Position numbers and translations under genes: made by a program | The notes under the pieces: model-generated | What the model saw: only the letters and a program-made list of their open reading frames with translations | Told to the model about the DNA's origin: nothing | Database searches by the model: none | Shown here: piece by piece, positions 53,823 through 63,716 of the stretch | Layout: each line of letters starts with the position of its first letter | Numbering within the stretch: the first letter of the stretch is position 1 | Source of the DNA: CAYFMP01 sp964344215 | GTDB lineage: Bacteria > Pseudomonadota > Alphaproteobacteria > Rhodospirillales > Casp-alpha2 | Length of the DNA: 64,000 bases | Assembly (NCBI GenBank): GCA_964344215.1 | Contig: CAYFMP010000013.1 | Location: 1 to 64,000 of the forward strand | Reading direction: 5' to 3'

Positions 53823-54935
53823 TCAGGCGCGGGCTTCGGGCGGTTCGGCACGGTCGCGGCGGCGGGCCCTGCCGAGCCGCTGGCTGGCCGATTTCAACTG
53901 GCCGCAGGCGGCCATGATGTCGCGGCCGCGCGGTACCCGGATCGGCGCCGAGTAGCCGCCGTCGTTGAGGATCTCGGCGAACCGCCCGGCCGTTGCCGGC
54001 GACGACGAGGAGAACCCGGAGCCGGGCCACGGGTTGAACGGGATCAGGTTGAACTTGGCCGGGATGCCGCGGACCAGGCGCAGCAGTTCGCGGGCGTCGG
54101 CTTCGGAGTCGTTGACGCCCTTCAGCATCACGTACTCGAAGGTGATGCGCCTGGCGTTGTTGGCGCCGGGGTAGGCGCGGCAGGCCCGGAGCAATTCGCC
54201 TAAGGGGTGCTTGCGGTTGATCGGCACCAGCCGGTCGCGCAGCTCGTCGGTGACGGCGTGCAGGCTGACCGCCAGGTTGACGCCGAGCTCCTCGCCGCAG
54301 CGCTGCATCATCGGCACCACGCCGGAGGTCGACAGCGTGATGCGGCGCTTGGAGAGCGCGATGCCTTCCGGGTCCATGACGATCCGCAGAGCCGCGGCGA
54401 CGGCGTCGTAGTTGAGGAGGGGCTCGCCCATGCCCATCATCACGATGTTCGACAGCAGCCGTCCGCCGGCCGGGCTCGGCCACTCGCCGTAGGAATCGCG
54501 GGACGTCATCATCTGGCCGACGATCTCGGAAGCTTCCAGGTTGCGGACCAGCTTCTGGGTGCCGGTGTGGCAGAACGCGCAGGTCAGGGTGCAACCGACC
54601 TGGGACGACATGCAGAGCGCGCCGCGGTCGTCCTCCGGAATGAAGACGGTTTCGGCTTCGTTGCCGTCCCCGAAGCCGAGCAGCCACTTGCGGGTGCCGT
54701 CGTCGGAGTCCTGTTGGTGGCTGATCCGCGGCCGGCCGATGATGTAACCGGCTTCGAGTTTGTCGCGCAACGGCTTGCCGAGCGTCGTCATCCGGGAAAA
54801 CTCGGTTTCGCCCTGGTGGTAGATCCAGTGCCACAACTGCTTGGTGCGAAACGGCTTCTCGCCCAAGCGGGCAAGCTCGGCGCCGAGCTGCTCACGGCTG
54901 AGACCGACGAGATCGGTGCGTTGATCGGAGGCCAT
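53823..54935 (-). CDS. rlmN: 23S rRNA (A2503-C2)/tRNA (A37-C2) methyltransferase RlmN
   Basis: A radical-SAM enzyme of about 370 residues. Cluster ligands lie in CTLTCAFCHTG (CxxxCxxC). The catalytic Cys pair is completed by a Cys near the C-terminus (IMAACGQLKS). Other landmarks are MGMGEPLLNYD, ALSKRRITLSTSGVVPMM and NLIPFNPWPGSGF. An earlier ATG at 54983 exists, but 54935 gives the family start. It makes m2A in rRNA and tRNA, improving decoding accuracy. It is preceded by an IalB gene, a common pairing. Confidence 0.95.
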   Translation of the reverse strand: MASDQRTDLVGLSREQLGAELARLGEKPFRTKQLWHWIYHQGETEFSRMTTLGKPLRDKLEAGYIIGRPRISHQQDSDDGTRKWLLGFGDGNEAETVFIPEDDRGALCMSSQVGCTLTCAFCHTGTQKLVRNLEASEIVGQMMTSRDSYGEWPSPAGGRLLSNIVMMGMGEPLLNYDAVAAALRIVMDPEGIALSKRRITLSTSGVVPMMQRCGEELGVNLAVSLHAVTDELRDRLVPINRKHPLGELLRACRAYPGANNARRITFEYVMLKGVNDSEADARELLRLVRGIPAKFNLIPFNPWPGSGFSSSSPATAGRFAEILNDGGYSAPIRVPRGRDIMAACGQLKSASQRLGRARRRDRAEPPEARA

Positions 54936-54998
54936 GGCGCTGATATGGCAGCTTATCGGGCCGGCGCAAAGCAGAATCGCCAACCCGAAAAGGGTCGG

Positions 54999-55505
54999 TC
55001 AGATCTTGCAGGCCTTGCCGATGGCCTTGTAGGCGGCGGTGAAGCCCTTCAGGGAGTAGGTGTCGGTGGTCAGGGTTCCGCGGCTGGACGTGCCGCGGAC
55101 CACCATGGCGGTGCCGCGGATCATCGCCTTGACGAGCTCGTTGTCCGATTTCGAATCGTAGGCGAACGCGTGGCCGCCGTCGGTGAACAGGTTGAACGCG
55201 GTCTTGCCGATGGTGATCTCGACCTCGCTGCCGGTCTTATAGGTGTAGCCGGCCTGGACGCTGACCACGTTGGTGCTTTTCTCGGCCGGCCGATGGGTGA
55301 CGAGGACGAAAGTACGACCGCGTTTCTTGTACTTGCCGCGTGCCTTGGTCGGTTCCGATCCGACATAACAGACCGACTTGCCGTCCTCCCGGTCCTGTAG
55401 AGCCTCCCAAGCCTCGAAGGTGCCGAGAAAGGTGGCGGCGTCGGCGGACGCCGCGAACAGGACGGAGGCTAGGAGAACGGATAGTGCGGACGGTGACGGT
55501 TTCAT
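54999..55505 (-). CDS. Invasion-associated locus B (IalB) family protein
   Basis: A secreted protein of 168 residues. A signal peptide (about 1-23, LLASVLFAASADAATF) leads a beta-rich domain with two Cys (SVCYVGSEPTKARGKYKKRG and GKACKI) that may form a disulphide. FDTWxxx-like and KTAFNLFTDGGHAFAYDSKS segments fit IalB proteins, named from Bartonella but common in free-living alphaproteobacteria. It lies just upstream of rlmN in its usual place. Function is unknown. Confidence 0.82.
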   Translation of the reverse strand: MKPSPSALSVLLASVLFAASADAATFLGTFEAWEALQDREDGKSVCYVGSEPTKARGKYKKRGRTFVLVTHRPAEKSTNVVSVQAGYTYKTGSEVEITIGKTAFNLFTDGGHAFAYDSKSDNELVKAMIRGTAMVVRGTSSRGTLTTDTYSLKGFTAAYKAIGKACKI

Positions 55506-55570
55506 GGCGTATCTCATTACCCGCTCGCTGGAAACTTGCCAAGAGCCGGGGCCGGTGGCAGAGATAGCCG

Positions 55571-56584
55571 ATGATCGATAACAATCCGTTAACCGTCGAA
55601 GTGACCCGTGGCGACTTGGTCGAAAGCCGGCACTCGGTCGATGCCGTCGTCGTCGATGCGTCCGGAGGCGTCGTTCACCGATGGGGCGATTGTGACCGCC
55701 ACGTCTATCCGCGCTCGGCCATCAAGCCCCTGCAAGCCTTGCCGCTCGTCGAGACCGGCGCGGCCGAAGCCTTTGCCGTCAGCGATGCGGAAGTGGCGCT
55801 GGCCTGCGCTTCGCACAACGGCGAACCGGTCCACACGCGAGCGGTGGCGGCATGGCTCGAGCGATTGGGTTTGGGCGTGGAGAGTCTGGAATGCGGCCGT
55901 CAGCTGCCGATGGACGAAGGGTCGGCCCACGATCTGCTGCGTGCCGGCGAGCCCGACACGGCGCTCGAGAACAACTGCTCCGGCAAGCACACGGGTTTCC
56001 TGGCGACGGCGCGACACCTCGGCGAGCCGGTAGAGGGATACATCGAGCCCGGCCATCCCGTTCAGGCGCGGCTCGTCGAGGTGTTGATCGAGATGGGCGA
56101 CGTCGACCTGACGGCGACCGAACGCGGTCGCGACGGTTGCGGGATTCCGGTCATCGGCATGCCGCTTCGGGCGATGGCGAAGGCGCTGGCGCGGATGGCC
56201 GATCCGTCGGAACTGCCGCCGCTTAGGGCGGCGGCGGCAGAGCGCATCGTCGGCGCGATGATGGCGCATCCTTACCAGGTGGCCGGCCGCGAGCGGTTCG
56301 ATACCTACGCCATGCAGGCCGCGCCGGGGCGCTTTGCGGTCAAGGCCGGCGCCGAGGCGGTGCATGCGGCGATCGTTCCGGAGCGGGGACTGGGCATCGC
56401 GCTCAAAGGCGCCGACGGTGCCAAGCGGGGCTCCGAGGTGGCGATGGCGGCGGTCCTCGACCACCTGGGCCTGCTCGACGACAAGGCGCGGACGGCGATG
56501 CGCGACCATCTCGAGGCACCGCTGTTCAACCGCCCCGGAGAACGGACGGGTTCCATCCGCATGGCGAAAGGCTCGTTCGATTAG
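55571..56584 (+). CDS. Asparaginase (type II-like, PF06089)
   Basis: A 337-residue asparaginase of the R. etli ReAV family, unrelated to the E. coli enzymes. Catalytic-site motifs are PRSAIKPLQALP (Ser-x-x-Lys), ASHNGEP, ENNCSGKHTGFLA (Cys, Lys) and GRDGCGIPVIGM (Cys), with the two Cys and Lys forming the metal site in the known enzyme. It hydrolyses asparagine to aspartate and ammonia. Its TAG stop overlaps the TAA of the convergent TrmH gene in the bases TTAG. Confidence 0.92.
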   Translation: MIDNNPLTVEVTRGDLVESRHSVDAVVVDASGGVVHRWGDCDRHVYPRSAIKPLQALPLVETGAAEAFAVSDAEVALACASHNGEPVHTRAVAAWLERLGLGVESLECGRQLPMDEGSAHDLLRAGEPDTALENNCSGKHTGFLATARHLGEPVEGYIEPGHPVQARLVEVLIEMGDVDLTATERGRDGCGIPVIGMPLRAMAKALARMADPSELPPLRAAAAERIVGAMMAHPYQVAGRERFDTYAMQAAPGRFAVKAGAEAVHAAIVPERGLGIALKGADGAKRGSEVAMAAVLDHLGLLDDKARTAMRDHLEAPLFNRPGERTGSIRMAKGSFD

Positions 56585-57156
56585 GTGTCGTCGGGGCTTT
56601 CGGCCGGCGGTTCGGCCCGATAGGCTTCGATCCGGCTGCGGACCACCGGGTCCCCGAACACGTGCTCCGGCATAGGCTCGGTCGGGCCGCCGGGGCGTTC
56701 GGGGCGTCGTTGGAAACGGCCCAGACTGACCAACCGGTCGTACATGACGATAGCGCCGGCGATGCCGACGTTGACGCAGAAACGGACCGGGATCTTGACC
56801 ACGAATTCGCATTTCGACGTCATGTCCCCGGACAGAGAACCGCGTTCCGGTCCCAGCACATACGCCGCCTGCGGCGGGTGATGGAAGCTCGGCAGCTCGA
56901 TGGCGTCGTCGGTAAGCTCGACGCCGACCAGCGTGCAGGCTTTCGGTAAAACCAAGGAGGCGATATCCGGGAAGCTGTAGAAAGGCAGATGCCCCGGCGC
57001 CTTCGAGGTATCCGATTTTCGGCCTTCCGCCAGGGAGTAATTGGCCGCCACCGTGAATACGAAACTGGCCCCAAAGGCATGGGCGGAGCGAAACAGATTG
57101 CCCACGTTCATGGATTTGGAAATGCCTTCGACACCGATGGCGAAATAGCCGCGCAT
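56581..57156 (-). CDS. SpoU/TrmH-family RNA 2'-O-methyltransferase
   Basis: A 191-residue SPOUT methyltransferase. The N-terminal motif 1 is NVGNLFRSAHAFGA with conserved Asn and Arg. Motif 2 is YVLGPERGSL, and motif 3 is KIPVRFCVNVGIAGAIVMYD, where the usual Ser-Leu-Asn is replaced by Cys-Val-Asn. The tail (about 150-191) is charged and proline-rich. Its target is likely a tRNA or rRNA ribose. ATG 57156 is family-like; the open frame continues upstream without resemblance. Confidence 0.87.
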   Translation of the reverse strand: MRGYFAIGVEGISKSMNVGNLFRSAHAFGASFVFTVAANYSLAEGRKSDTSKAPGHLPFYSFPDIASLVLPKACTLVGVELTDDAIELPSFHHPPQAAYVLGPERGSLSGDMTSKCEFVVKIPVRFCVNVGIAGAIVMYDRLVSLGRFQRRPERPGGPTEPMPEHVFGDPVVRSRIEAYRAEPPAESPDDT

Positions 57157-57234
57157 ACGCCGAATTCCTGCTGGAACGTTTCCCGGGTGGCGCCTAACCT
57201 TGGGCAAAACCCGCCGATAATCAAGGAGATCGTG

Positions 57235-58209
57235 ATGCGGGCCGTCGTATGCAAGGAATGGTGTGATCCGCGTGGCTTGGTCGTCGAGGATGTCGCCCCG
57301 CCGCCGCTGGTCGAGGGCGCGGTGCGGATCGCTGTTCGGGCGGCCGGCCTCAATTTCGCGGATCTGCTGATGATCGGCGGCGACTATCAGGTGAAGCCGC
57401 CCCGGCCGTTCAGTCCGGGCCTGGAGGTGGCCGGCGAGGTCGTCGAATGTGCGCCCGACGTCAACGGGCTTGCTGCAGGTGACCGGGTCATGGCGGTCGT
57501 GCATTACGGCGGCTTCGCGGCCGAGGTGGTGGCGTCGGCGACCGACGTCTTCCGGATTCCCGAGGTCATGGATTTCCCGACGGCGGCGGCGTTTCCGGTC
57601 GCCTACGGCACGGCCCATATCGGGCTGAAGGACAAGCTGAAGCTCGAGGCGGGCGAGACGCTGCTGGTTCATGGCGCGGCCGGCGGCGTCGGGTCGACGG
57701 CGGTCGAGGTCGCCAAGCTGATCGGCGCGACGGTGATCGCGACGGCCGGCGGTCCCGAAAAACTCGAGGTCGCCAAGGCTCAAGGCGCCGATTACCTGAT
57801 CGACTATCGAACCGAGGACGTGCGCGCCCGGGTCAAGGAACTGACCGATGGCCGCGGCGCCGATGCCGTGTTCGATCCGGTCGGCGGTGAGGTTTTCGAT
57901 GCCTCGCTGCGCGCCGTCGCGCAGGGTGGCCGCATCCTGGTGGTCGGGTTCGCCAGCGGCGCCGTGCCGCAGATTCCGGCCAATATCCTACTGGTCAAGA
58001 ACATCTCGGTAATCGGCTATTACTGGGGTGCGCACCGCACCCTCGACCCGGACCTGGTGACGCGATCGTTTGTCGAACTGACGCAATGGTTTGCCGACGG
58101 GTTGCTCAAGCCGGTTGTTTCGCGGACCTTCGATCTCGATGATACGGCGGAAGCATTGGAATTTCTCAAGAGCCGCCAATCGACGGGCAAGGTGGTATTA
58201 ACCACCTGA
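57235..58209 (+). CDS. Zinc-independent quinone oxidoreductase (MDR family)
   Basis: A 324-residue NADPH:quinone oxidoreductase-like enzyme. The nucleotide loop is HGAAGGVGSTAVEVAKL, and GLNFADLLMIGGDYQVKPP is a catalytic-domain signature. No zinc ligands of alcohol dehydrogenase are present. Substrates are typically quinones or enoyl compounds. AAGGAG lies 6 bases before ATG 57235. It is divergent from the TrmH gene. Confidence 0.92.
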   Translation: MRAVVCKEWCDPRGLVVEDVAPPPLVEGAVRIAVRAAGLNFADLLMIGGDYQVKPPRPFSPGLEVAGEVVECAPDVNGLAAGDRVMAVVHYGGFAAEVVASATDVFRIPEVMDFPTAAAFPVAYGTAHIGLKDKLKLEAGETLLVHGAAGGVGSTAVEVAKLIGATVIATAGGPEKLEVAKAQGADYLIDYRTEDVRARVKELTDGRGADAVFDPVGGEVFDASLRAVAQGGRILVVGFASGAVPQIPANILLVKNISVIGYYWGAHRTLDPDLVTRSFVELTQWFADGLLKPVVSRTFDLDDTAEALEFLKSRQSTGKVVLTT

Positions 58210-58239
58210 GCCGGGTTTCGTCCGGTCGTTGGCGAAGGA

Positions 58240-58263
58240 AAGGGCCGGTCGCGACCGGCCCTT
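58240..58263. terminator. Perfect palindrome between convergent genes
   Basis: AAGGGCCGGTCG / CGACCGGCCCTT is a 24-base perfect palindrome between the quinone oxidoreductase gene and the DUF1127 gene. It is GC-rich and can fold in transcripts of either strand, but no clear T-tract follows. It is probably a shared terminator. Confidence 0.6.
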
Positions 58264-58286
58264 CGAGGTAAGGGTGTGTTTCACTT

Positions 58287-58535
58287 TCACTCGATCCAGA
58301 ACGGTTTCGAAACCTCTTTCGCCACATCGGCGCGGGTCAGGCCGATGTCGGCCAGCAACCGGTCGTCGAGGGCACGTAGCTGTCGCCGTTCGTCGAGCCG
58401 CGCCTGCCAGTGGTAGGCTGTCGCCAAGAGCGTTTCGGGGAGTCCGATCAGGGCGATCGCCAGGTCGGCCAACCAGGCGGCGGCGGAGGTTGTCGGGGTG
58501 ACGGTGCCAACGGCTTGCGGGTTCAATCTGCTCAT
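58287..58535 (-). CDS. DUF1127-family small protein
   Basis: An 82-residue protein with a hydrophobic central part (about 18-40) and the DUF1127 core LRALDDRLLADIGLTRADVA followed by KEVSKPFW. DUF1127 proteins are small alphaproteobacterial factors; some bind RNA and influence phosphate and carbon metabolism or motility. It is divergent from the LysR gene, with a palindromic site in between. Confidence 0.88.
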   Translation of the reverse strand: MSRLNPQAVGTVTPTTSAAAWLADLAIALIGLPETLLATAYHWQARLDERRQLRALDDRLLADIGLTRADVAKEVSKPFWIE

Positions 58536-58670
58536 CGTTCTCTTCCTTTCCTATTCCTGCCGCCGGGCCTCGAGGGGAAGCGACCCAATGCGTCGTTCGG
58601 TACGTCGTATGTAGCTCGACCAGCCCCATCGCACAAACGATCTTTTCTGATCAATAAATTAGTATTTCTC

Positions 58671-58687
58671 ATGTTTTGATAAAACAT
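58671..58687. promoter_or_regulatory. Palindromic operator candidate
   Basis: ATGTTTT GAT AAAACAT is a perfect 7-bp palindrome with a three-base centre, in the AT-rich divergent region between DUF1127 and the LysR gene (58536-58779). LysR regulators bind T-N11-A palindromes; this contains such a unit (T at 58672 with A at 58686, roughly). Autoregulation and control of DUF1127 are inferred. Confidence 0.45.
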
Positions 58688-58779
58688 AAAGACACAAAAA
58701 ATAGCAGAATATATAGCGTGCTGGCGAACACGTGTTTTGGAGCCTTGAAAATTCCATCAAAATTAATTATCAAATTCCC

Positions 58780-59673
58780 ATGGCTCGCCGACTGCCACCG
58801 TTGAACGCGCTGAAAGCTTTCGAGGCCGCCGCCCGCCACCTCAGCTTCACCCGCGCCGGCGAGGAGTTGCATGTCACCCAGGCGGCGATCAGCCACCAGA
58901 TCAAGGGCCTCGAGGACCGCCTGGGCATGCCCCTGTTCCGGCGCCTGAACCGGGCGCTGATGTTGACCGACGCCGGCCAGTCGTTGTACCCGGCCGTCAA
59001 CGAAGCCTTGGACTTGATCGCGGCATCGGTCGATCGCCTGCACCGCCACGAACAATCGGGCGAGTTGGTGGTGACGACAATGGATTCGTTCGCTTCGACC
59101 TGGCTGGTGCCGAGGCTCGGCAGGTTTCGCAATCAGCACCCCGACATCGACGTCCGCATCACGACCTCGGACGTCAGCATCGATTTCACTCGCGAAAACG
59201 TCGATATCGGCATTCGCTATGGCTACGGCGATTGGCCGGACCTCAGCATCGAGCGCCTAATGACCGAGGAGTTGTTCCCGGTATGCAGCCCCGACCTCCT
59301 GGCTTCCGGACCGCCTCTCAACGCGCCTTCCGATCTCAGCCGGTTTACGCTTTTGCACGACGACATGCGGGTCGATTGGCGGATGTGGCTGATGGCGGCC
59401 GGGGCGGAAGACGTGGATGCCGACAAGGGGCCCAGCTTCCAACACTCGAACCTGGTCCTGCAAGCGGCCGTTCAAGGCGACGGTGTGGCGCTCGCCCGTA
59501 GCGTTCTGGTCGCCGATGCTCTCGAAGACGGGCGACTGGTCAAACCGTTCGAATTGGCATTGCCGGCCAACTACGCCTACTACGTGGTCTGCCCCGAGGC
59601 CAATCTCAATCGCCCCAAGGTCAAGGCCTTCCACGCCTGGCTGTTCAGCGAGACCGAGCAGGAGAACGGCTAG
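58780..59673 (+). CDS. GcvA-type LysR transcriptional regulator
   Basis: A 297-residue LysR protein. The N-terminal winged helix is LPPLNALKAFEAAARHLSFT to GEELHVTQAAISHQIKGLED, the GcvA subgroup signature. A PBP-like effector domain (about 95-290) follows with DVRITTSDVSIDFTRENVDI. An earlier ATG at 58732 would give an AT-rich extension unlike the family, so 58780 is used. The family typically controls glycine cleavage or amino acid metabolism; here it may regulate the divergent DUF1127 gene. It ends 6 bases before the convergent AacS stop. Confidence 0.9.
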   Translation: MARRLPPLNALKAFEAAARHLSFTRAGEELHVTQAAISHQIKGLEDRLGMPLFRRLNRALMLTDAGQSLYPAVNEALDLIAASVDRLHRHEQSGELVVTTMDSFASTWLVPRLGRFRNQHPDIDVRITTSDVSIDFTRENVDIGIRYGYGDWPDLSIERLMTEELFPVCSPDLLASGPPLNAPSDLSRFTLLHDDMRVDWRMWLMAAGAEDVDADKGPSFQHSNLVLQAAVQGDGVALARSVLVADALEDGRLVKPFELALPANYAYYVVCPEANLNRPKVKAFHAWLFSETEQENG

Positions 59674-59679
59674 CTCCGA

Positions 59680-61632
<1,953 letters not shown>

Positions 61633-61745
61633 GGCGTCCTCCGTTAGAGACCGCTCGAACGCGCGGCCCTTGCGGCTCTGAGTATGCGGAGCGGAGCGGC
61701 TCCTGGCAACCCGGAGAGGCGGATGGGAAAACGGCAGTGGTGCGT

Positions 61746-62045
61746 TCAGGAACCGGTACGGAAGGCCTCGTCCATGACCCGGGCCAGATCAACGTCGCGC
61801 ATGGTAACGCCGCCCGCGTCATGGGTGGTGAGCGTCACGTCGAGCCGATTGTAGACGTTGGTCCACTCCGGGTGATGGTCCATCTTCTCGGCGGCAAGTG
61901 CGATGCGGGCCATGAACGCGAAGGCATCGGCAAAACCGTCGAACCGGAACGATCTGGCGATGGCGTCGCGACCATCGACCTCCTGCCAACCGTCGAGGTT
62001 CCCGAGTGCCTGGACGCGTTCCGCGCCGCTTAGTTTTTCGGCCAT
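61746..62045 (-). CDS. phhB: 4a-hydroxytetrahydrobiopterin dehydratase (PhhB/PCD)
   Basis: A 99-residue protein with the pterin-4a-carbinolamine dehydratase site HHPEWTNVYNRLDVTLTTHD and the preceding RSFRFDGFADAFAFMARIAL. It recycles or dehydrates the hydroxypterin, usually for phenylalanine hydroxylase; no such hydroxylase is in the window. It is divergent from the metalloprotease gene across 80 bases. Confidence 0.94.
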   Translation of the reverse strand: MAEKLSGAERVQALGNLDGWQEVDGRDAIARSFRFDGFADAFAFMARIALAAEKMDHHPEWTNVYNRLDVTLTTHDAGGVTMRDVDLARVMDEAFRTGS

Positions 62046-62125
62046 GGCTGCGGCCTCCTTGGGCTTGCGTCACTTGGCACATAAGTGCCCTTGGCGGTCT
62101 CTTCAAGCCGCGATAAGGTCCGGCT

Positions 62126-62524
62126 ATGACCACCGACGACGTGACTCCGCCGGACCTGGCCGGGATCGAAACCCTGGCCCGCGCCGCCCTGTCCACGCTG
62201 CCCGACGAACTGTCGAGCCGGGTCGGCGACGTCGTCATCCGGGTCGACGACTTTCCCGACGTCGAAACCGAACGCGAGATGGGTCTGGAAAGTCCGTTCG
62301 ACCTGCTCGGCCTGTATCGCGGAGTTTCCCTGGACCGGAAAAGCATCACGGAGACGCCCGACGACATCGACATGATTTTCCTCTATCGCCGGCCTATCCT
62401 CGATTACTGGTGCGAGACCGGCGAGGACCTGCATCACGTGGTGCGCCACGTGTTGATTCACGAGATCGGCCATCATTTCGGCCTCAGCGACGCCGATATG
62501 GAGCGCATCGAGAACGAGACCTGA
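62126..62524 (+). CDS. Metallopeptidase family protein (zincin-like, DUF1025)
   Basis: A 132-residue protein. The zinc site HEIGHHFGLSDADMERIE (HExxH followed by a conserved GLSD) is near the C-terminus. RKSITETPDDIDMIFLYRRP is a family segment. No signal peptide is present. These small zincin-like proteins are common in alphaproteobacteria, and their substrates are unknown. Confidence 0.9.
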   Translation: MTTDDVTPPDLAGIETLARAALSTLPDELSSRVGDVVIRVDDFPDVETEREMGLESPFDLLGLYRGVSLDRKSITETPDDIDMIFLYRRPILDYWCETGEDLHHVVRHVLIHEIGHHFGLSDADMERIENET

Positions 62525-62547
62525 ACCGCCGACTCCGCTCCTGCGGT

Positions 62548-62901
62548 TCAGGACCGGCTCGAGTTTTCGATGCAACTGATGAGTTCGTCTATGGTGAAGG
62601 GCTTGAGAAGTGCGTCGGTCGCGCCCAACTTGCGGCTGTGATCGAGGTATTGGGGGTTGCCGGACATGGTGATGATCGGCACATCGGGGGCGATCCGGTG
62701 AAACGTGATCACCGCCTCGATGCCCTCGCCGTCGGCCATGACGATATCGGTGAGCACGAGATCGGGACGAGACTGCGCGAACCGTTCGAGGCCGTCCTTG
62801 CCGCCGGCCGCCTCGGTCACGTCGAACCCCTTCTCCTGGAGTCTGTCGCGGAGCCGCTCTCGGAAGAAATCGTCGTCTTCGATCAGCAGGATCTCGACCA
62901 T
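62548..62901 (-). CDS. Single-domain response regulator
   Basis: A 117-residue receiver domain without output. The acidic pocket is IEDDD (8-11), the phospho-acceptor Asp52 is in LVLTDIVMADGEG, followed by Ser80 and Lys100 (LLKPFT). It is of the CheY/DivK type and probably acts in phosphorelay or through protein interactions. ATG 62901 gives the family start; upstream frame is not similar. No kinase is adjacent. Confidence 0.9.
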   Translation of the reverse strand: MVEILLIEDDDFFRERLRDRLQEKGFDVTEAAGGKDGLERFAQSRPDLVLTDIVMADGEGIEAVITFHRIAPDVPIITMSGNPQYLDHSRKLGATDALLKPFTIDELISCIENSSRS

Positions 62902-63158
62902 GAGGAAGATTGTATGGTCGGCGCCTAAGCGCGGCGAAGTCACGCCGGTTCACGATATCGCGATTCCGGGCCTGCATACGGCCCCCGTTTCCACCAAGAG
63001 GGGAGCTGCCATCGGAGCCAAACGCTTCGGTGGAGAAAATCGATCGACTCTATACGGAAATCAGCCACCAGCGCATCAAACTCTCCACTCGAGAGTGCCG
63101 TAGAATTCCGCTCGGGAAGAACCTGTCTGAGGATCGAACTCCGACCCCCGGAGATAGA

Positions 63159-63234
63159 TGGTGGAGCCGAGGGGAATCGAACCCCTGACCTCGACGTTGC
63201 GAACGTCGCGCTCTCCCAACTGAGCTACGGCCCC
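63159..63234 (-). tRNA. tRNA-Ala (anticodon CGC)
   Basis: A 76-base cloverleaf on the minus strand. The acceptor stem pairs GGGGCCG with CGGCTCC (one G-T pair), followed by A and an encoded CCA. The D-arm is AGCTCAGTTGGGAGAGC, the anticodon stem CGACG/CGTCG with loop TTCGCAA (anticodon CGC), and the T-arm GGGGTTCGATTCCCC. It decodes GCG. Confidence 0.97.
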
Positions 63235-63308
63235 TTTTTTGGCGGCATCGCCGCATGTCCCCGAGGGAACGGCGCACCGGACATCCCCGATGCCTCCGGG
63301 CGGGCCGG

Positions 63309-63337
63309 ATAATGTTTGCCCTCGACCCGCCTGTCAA
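63309..63337 (-). promoter_or_regulatory. Sigma-70-type promoter of tRNA-Ala
   Basis: On the minus strand, TTGACA (63337-63332), a 17-base spacer and CATTAT (63314-63309) precede the tRNA by about 75 bases. The -35 is perfect; the -10 matches 4 of 6 positions. Confidence 0.55.
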
Positions 63338-63416
63338 GGCCGCCTTCGCCCCTTGCGAAGGACGGGGCGGGAAGCTAGGTTACGGGCGCTGATTTCCAAC
63401 CGGGCCGGGTAGCATC

Positions 63417-63716
63417 ATGGGCGTCGTTTTGGGACCGTTCCTGCAGGTTCTGCTGATCGTCATCGATCTCTATATCTGGATCATCATCATCGGCGTCGTG
63501 TTGAGCTGGCTGGTCGCCTTCAACGTGGTCAACACCTACAACCGCTTCGTCTATATCGTCGGCGACGTCGTGCACCGGCTGACCGAACCGTTGCAGGGCC
63601 GTATCCGGCGCGTCCTTCCCAATCTCGGCGGCATCGACATCTCGCCGCTGATCCTGATCCTCGCCCTGATCTTCCTGAAGGGCGTTATCAGAAATCTTTA
63701 CTACGAACTTGGTTGA
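63417..63716 (+). CDS. YggT-family membrane protein
   Basis: A 99-residue protein with two membrane segments (about 7-33 and 75-92) and the YggT core TEPLQGRIRRVLPNLGGIDI then SPLILIL. Relatives are linked to osmotic tolerance or cell-division-associated clusters. It overlaps the DUF167 gene by 8 bases, a conserved YggT-YggU pair. Confidence 0.93.
   Translation: MGVVLGPFLQVLLIVIDLYIWIIIIGVVLSWLVAFNVVNTYNRFVYIVGDVVHRLTEPLQGRIRRVLPNLGGIDISPLILILALIFLKGVIRNLYYELG

Noticed and set aside
62910..63188. 92-codon frame next to tRNA-Ala
   Set aside because: It runs into the tRNA gene on the opposite strand and ends within it; no family resemblance.
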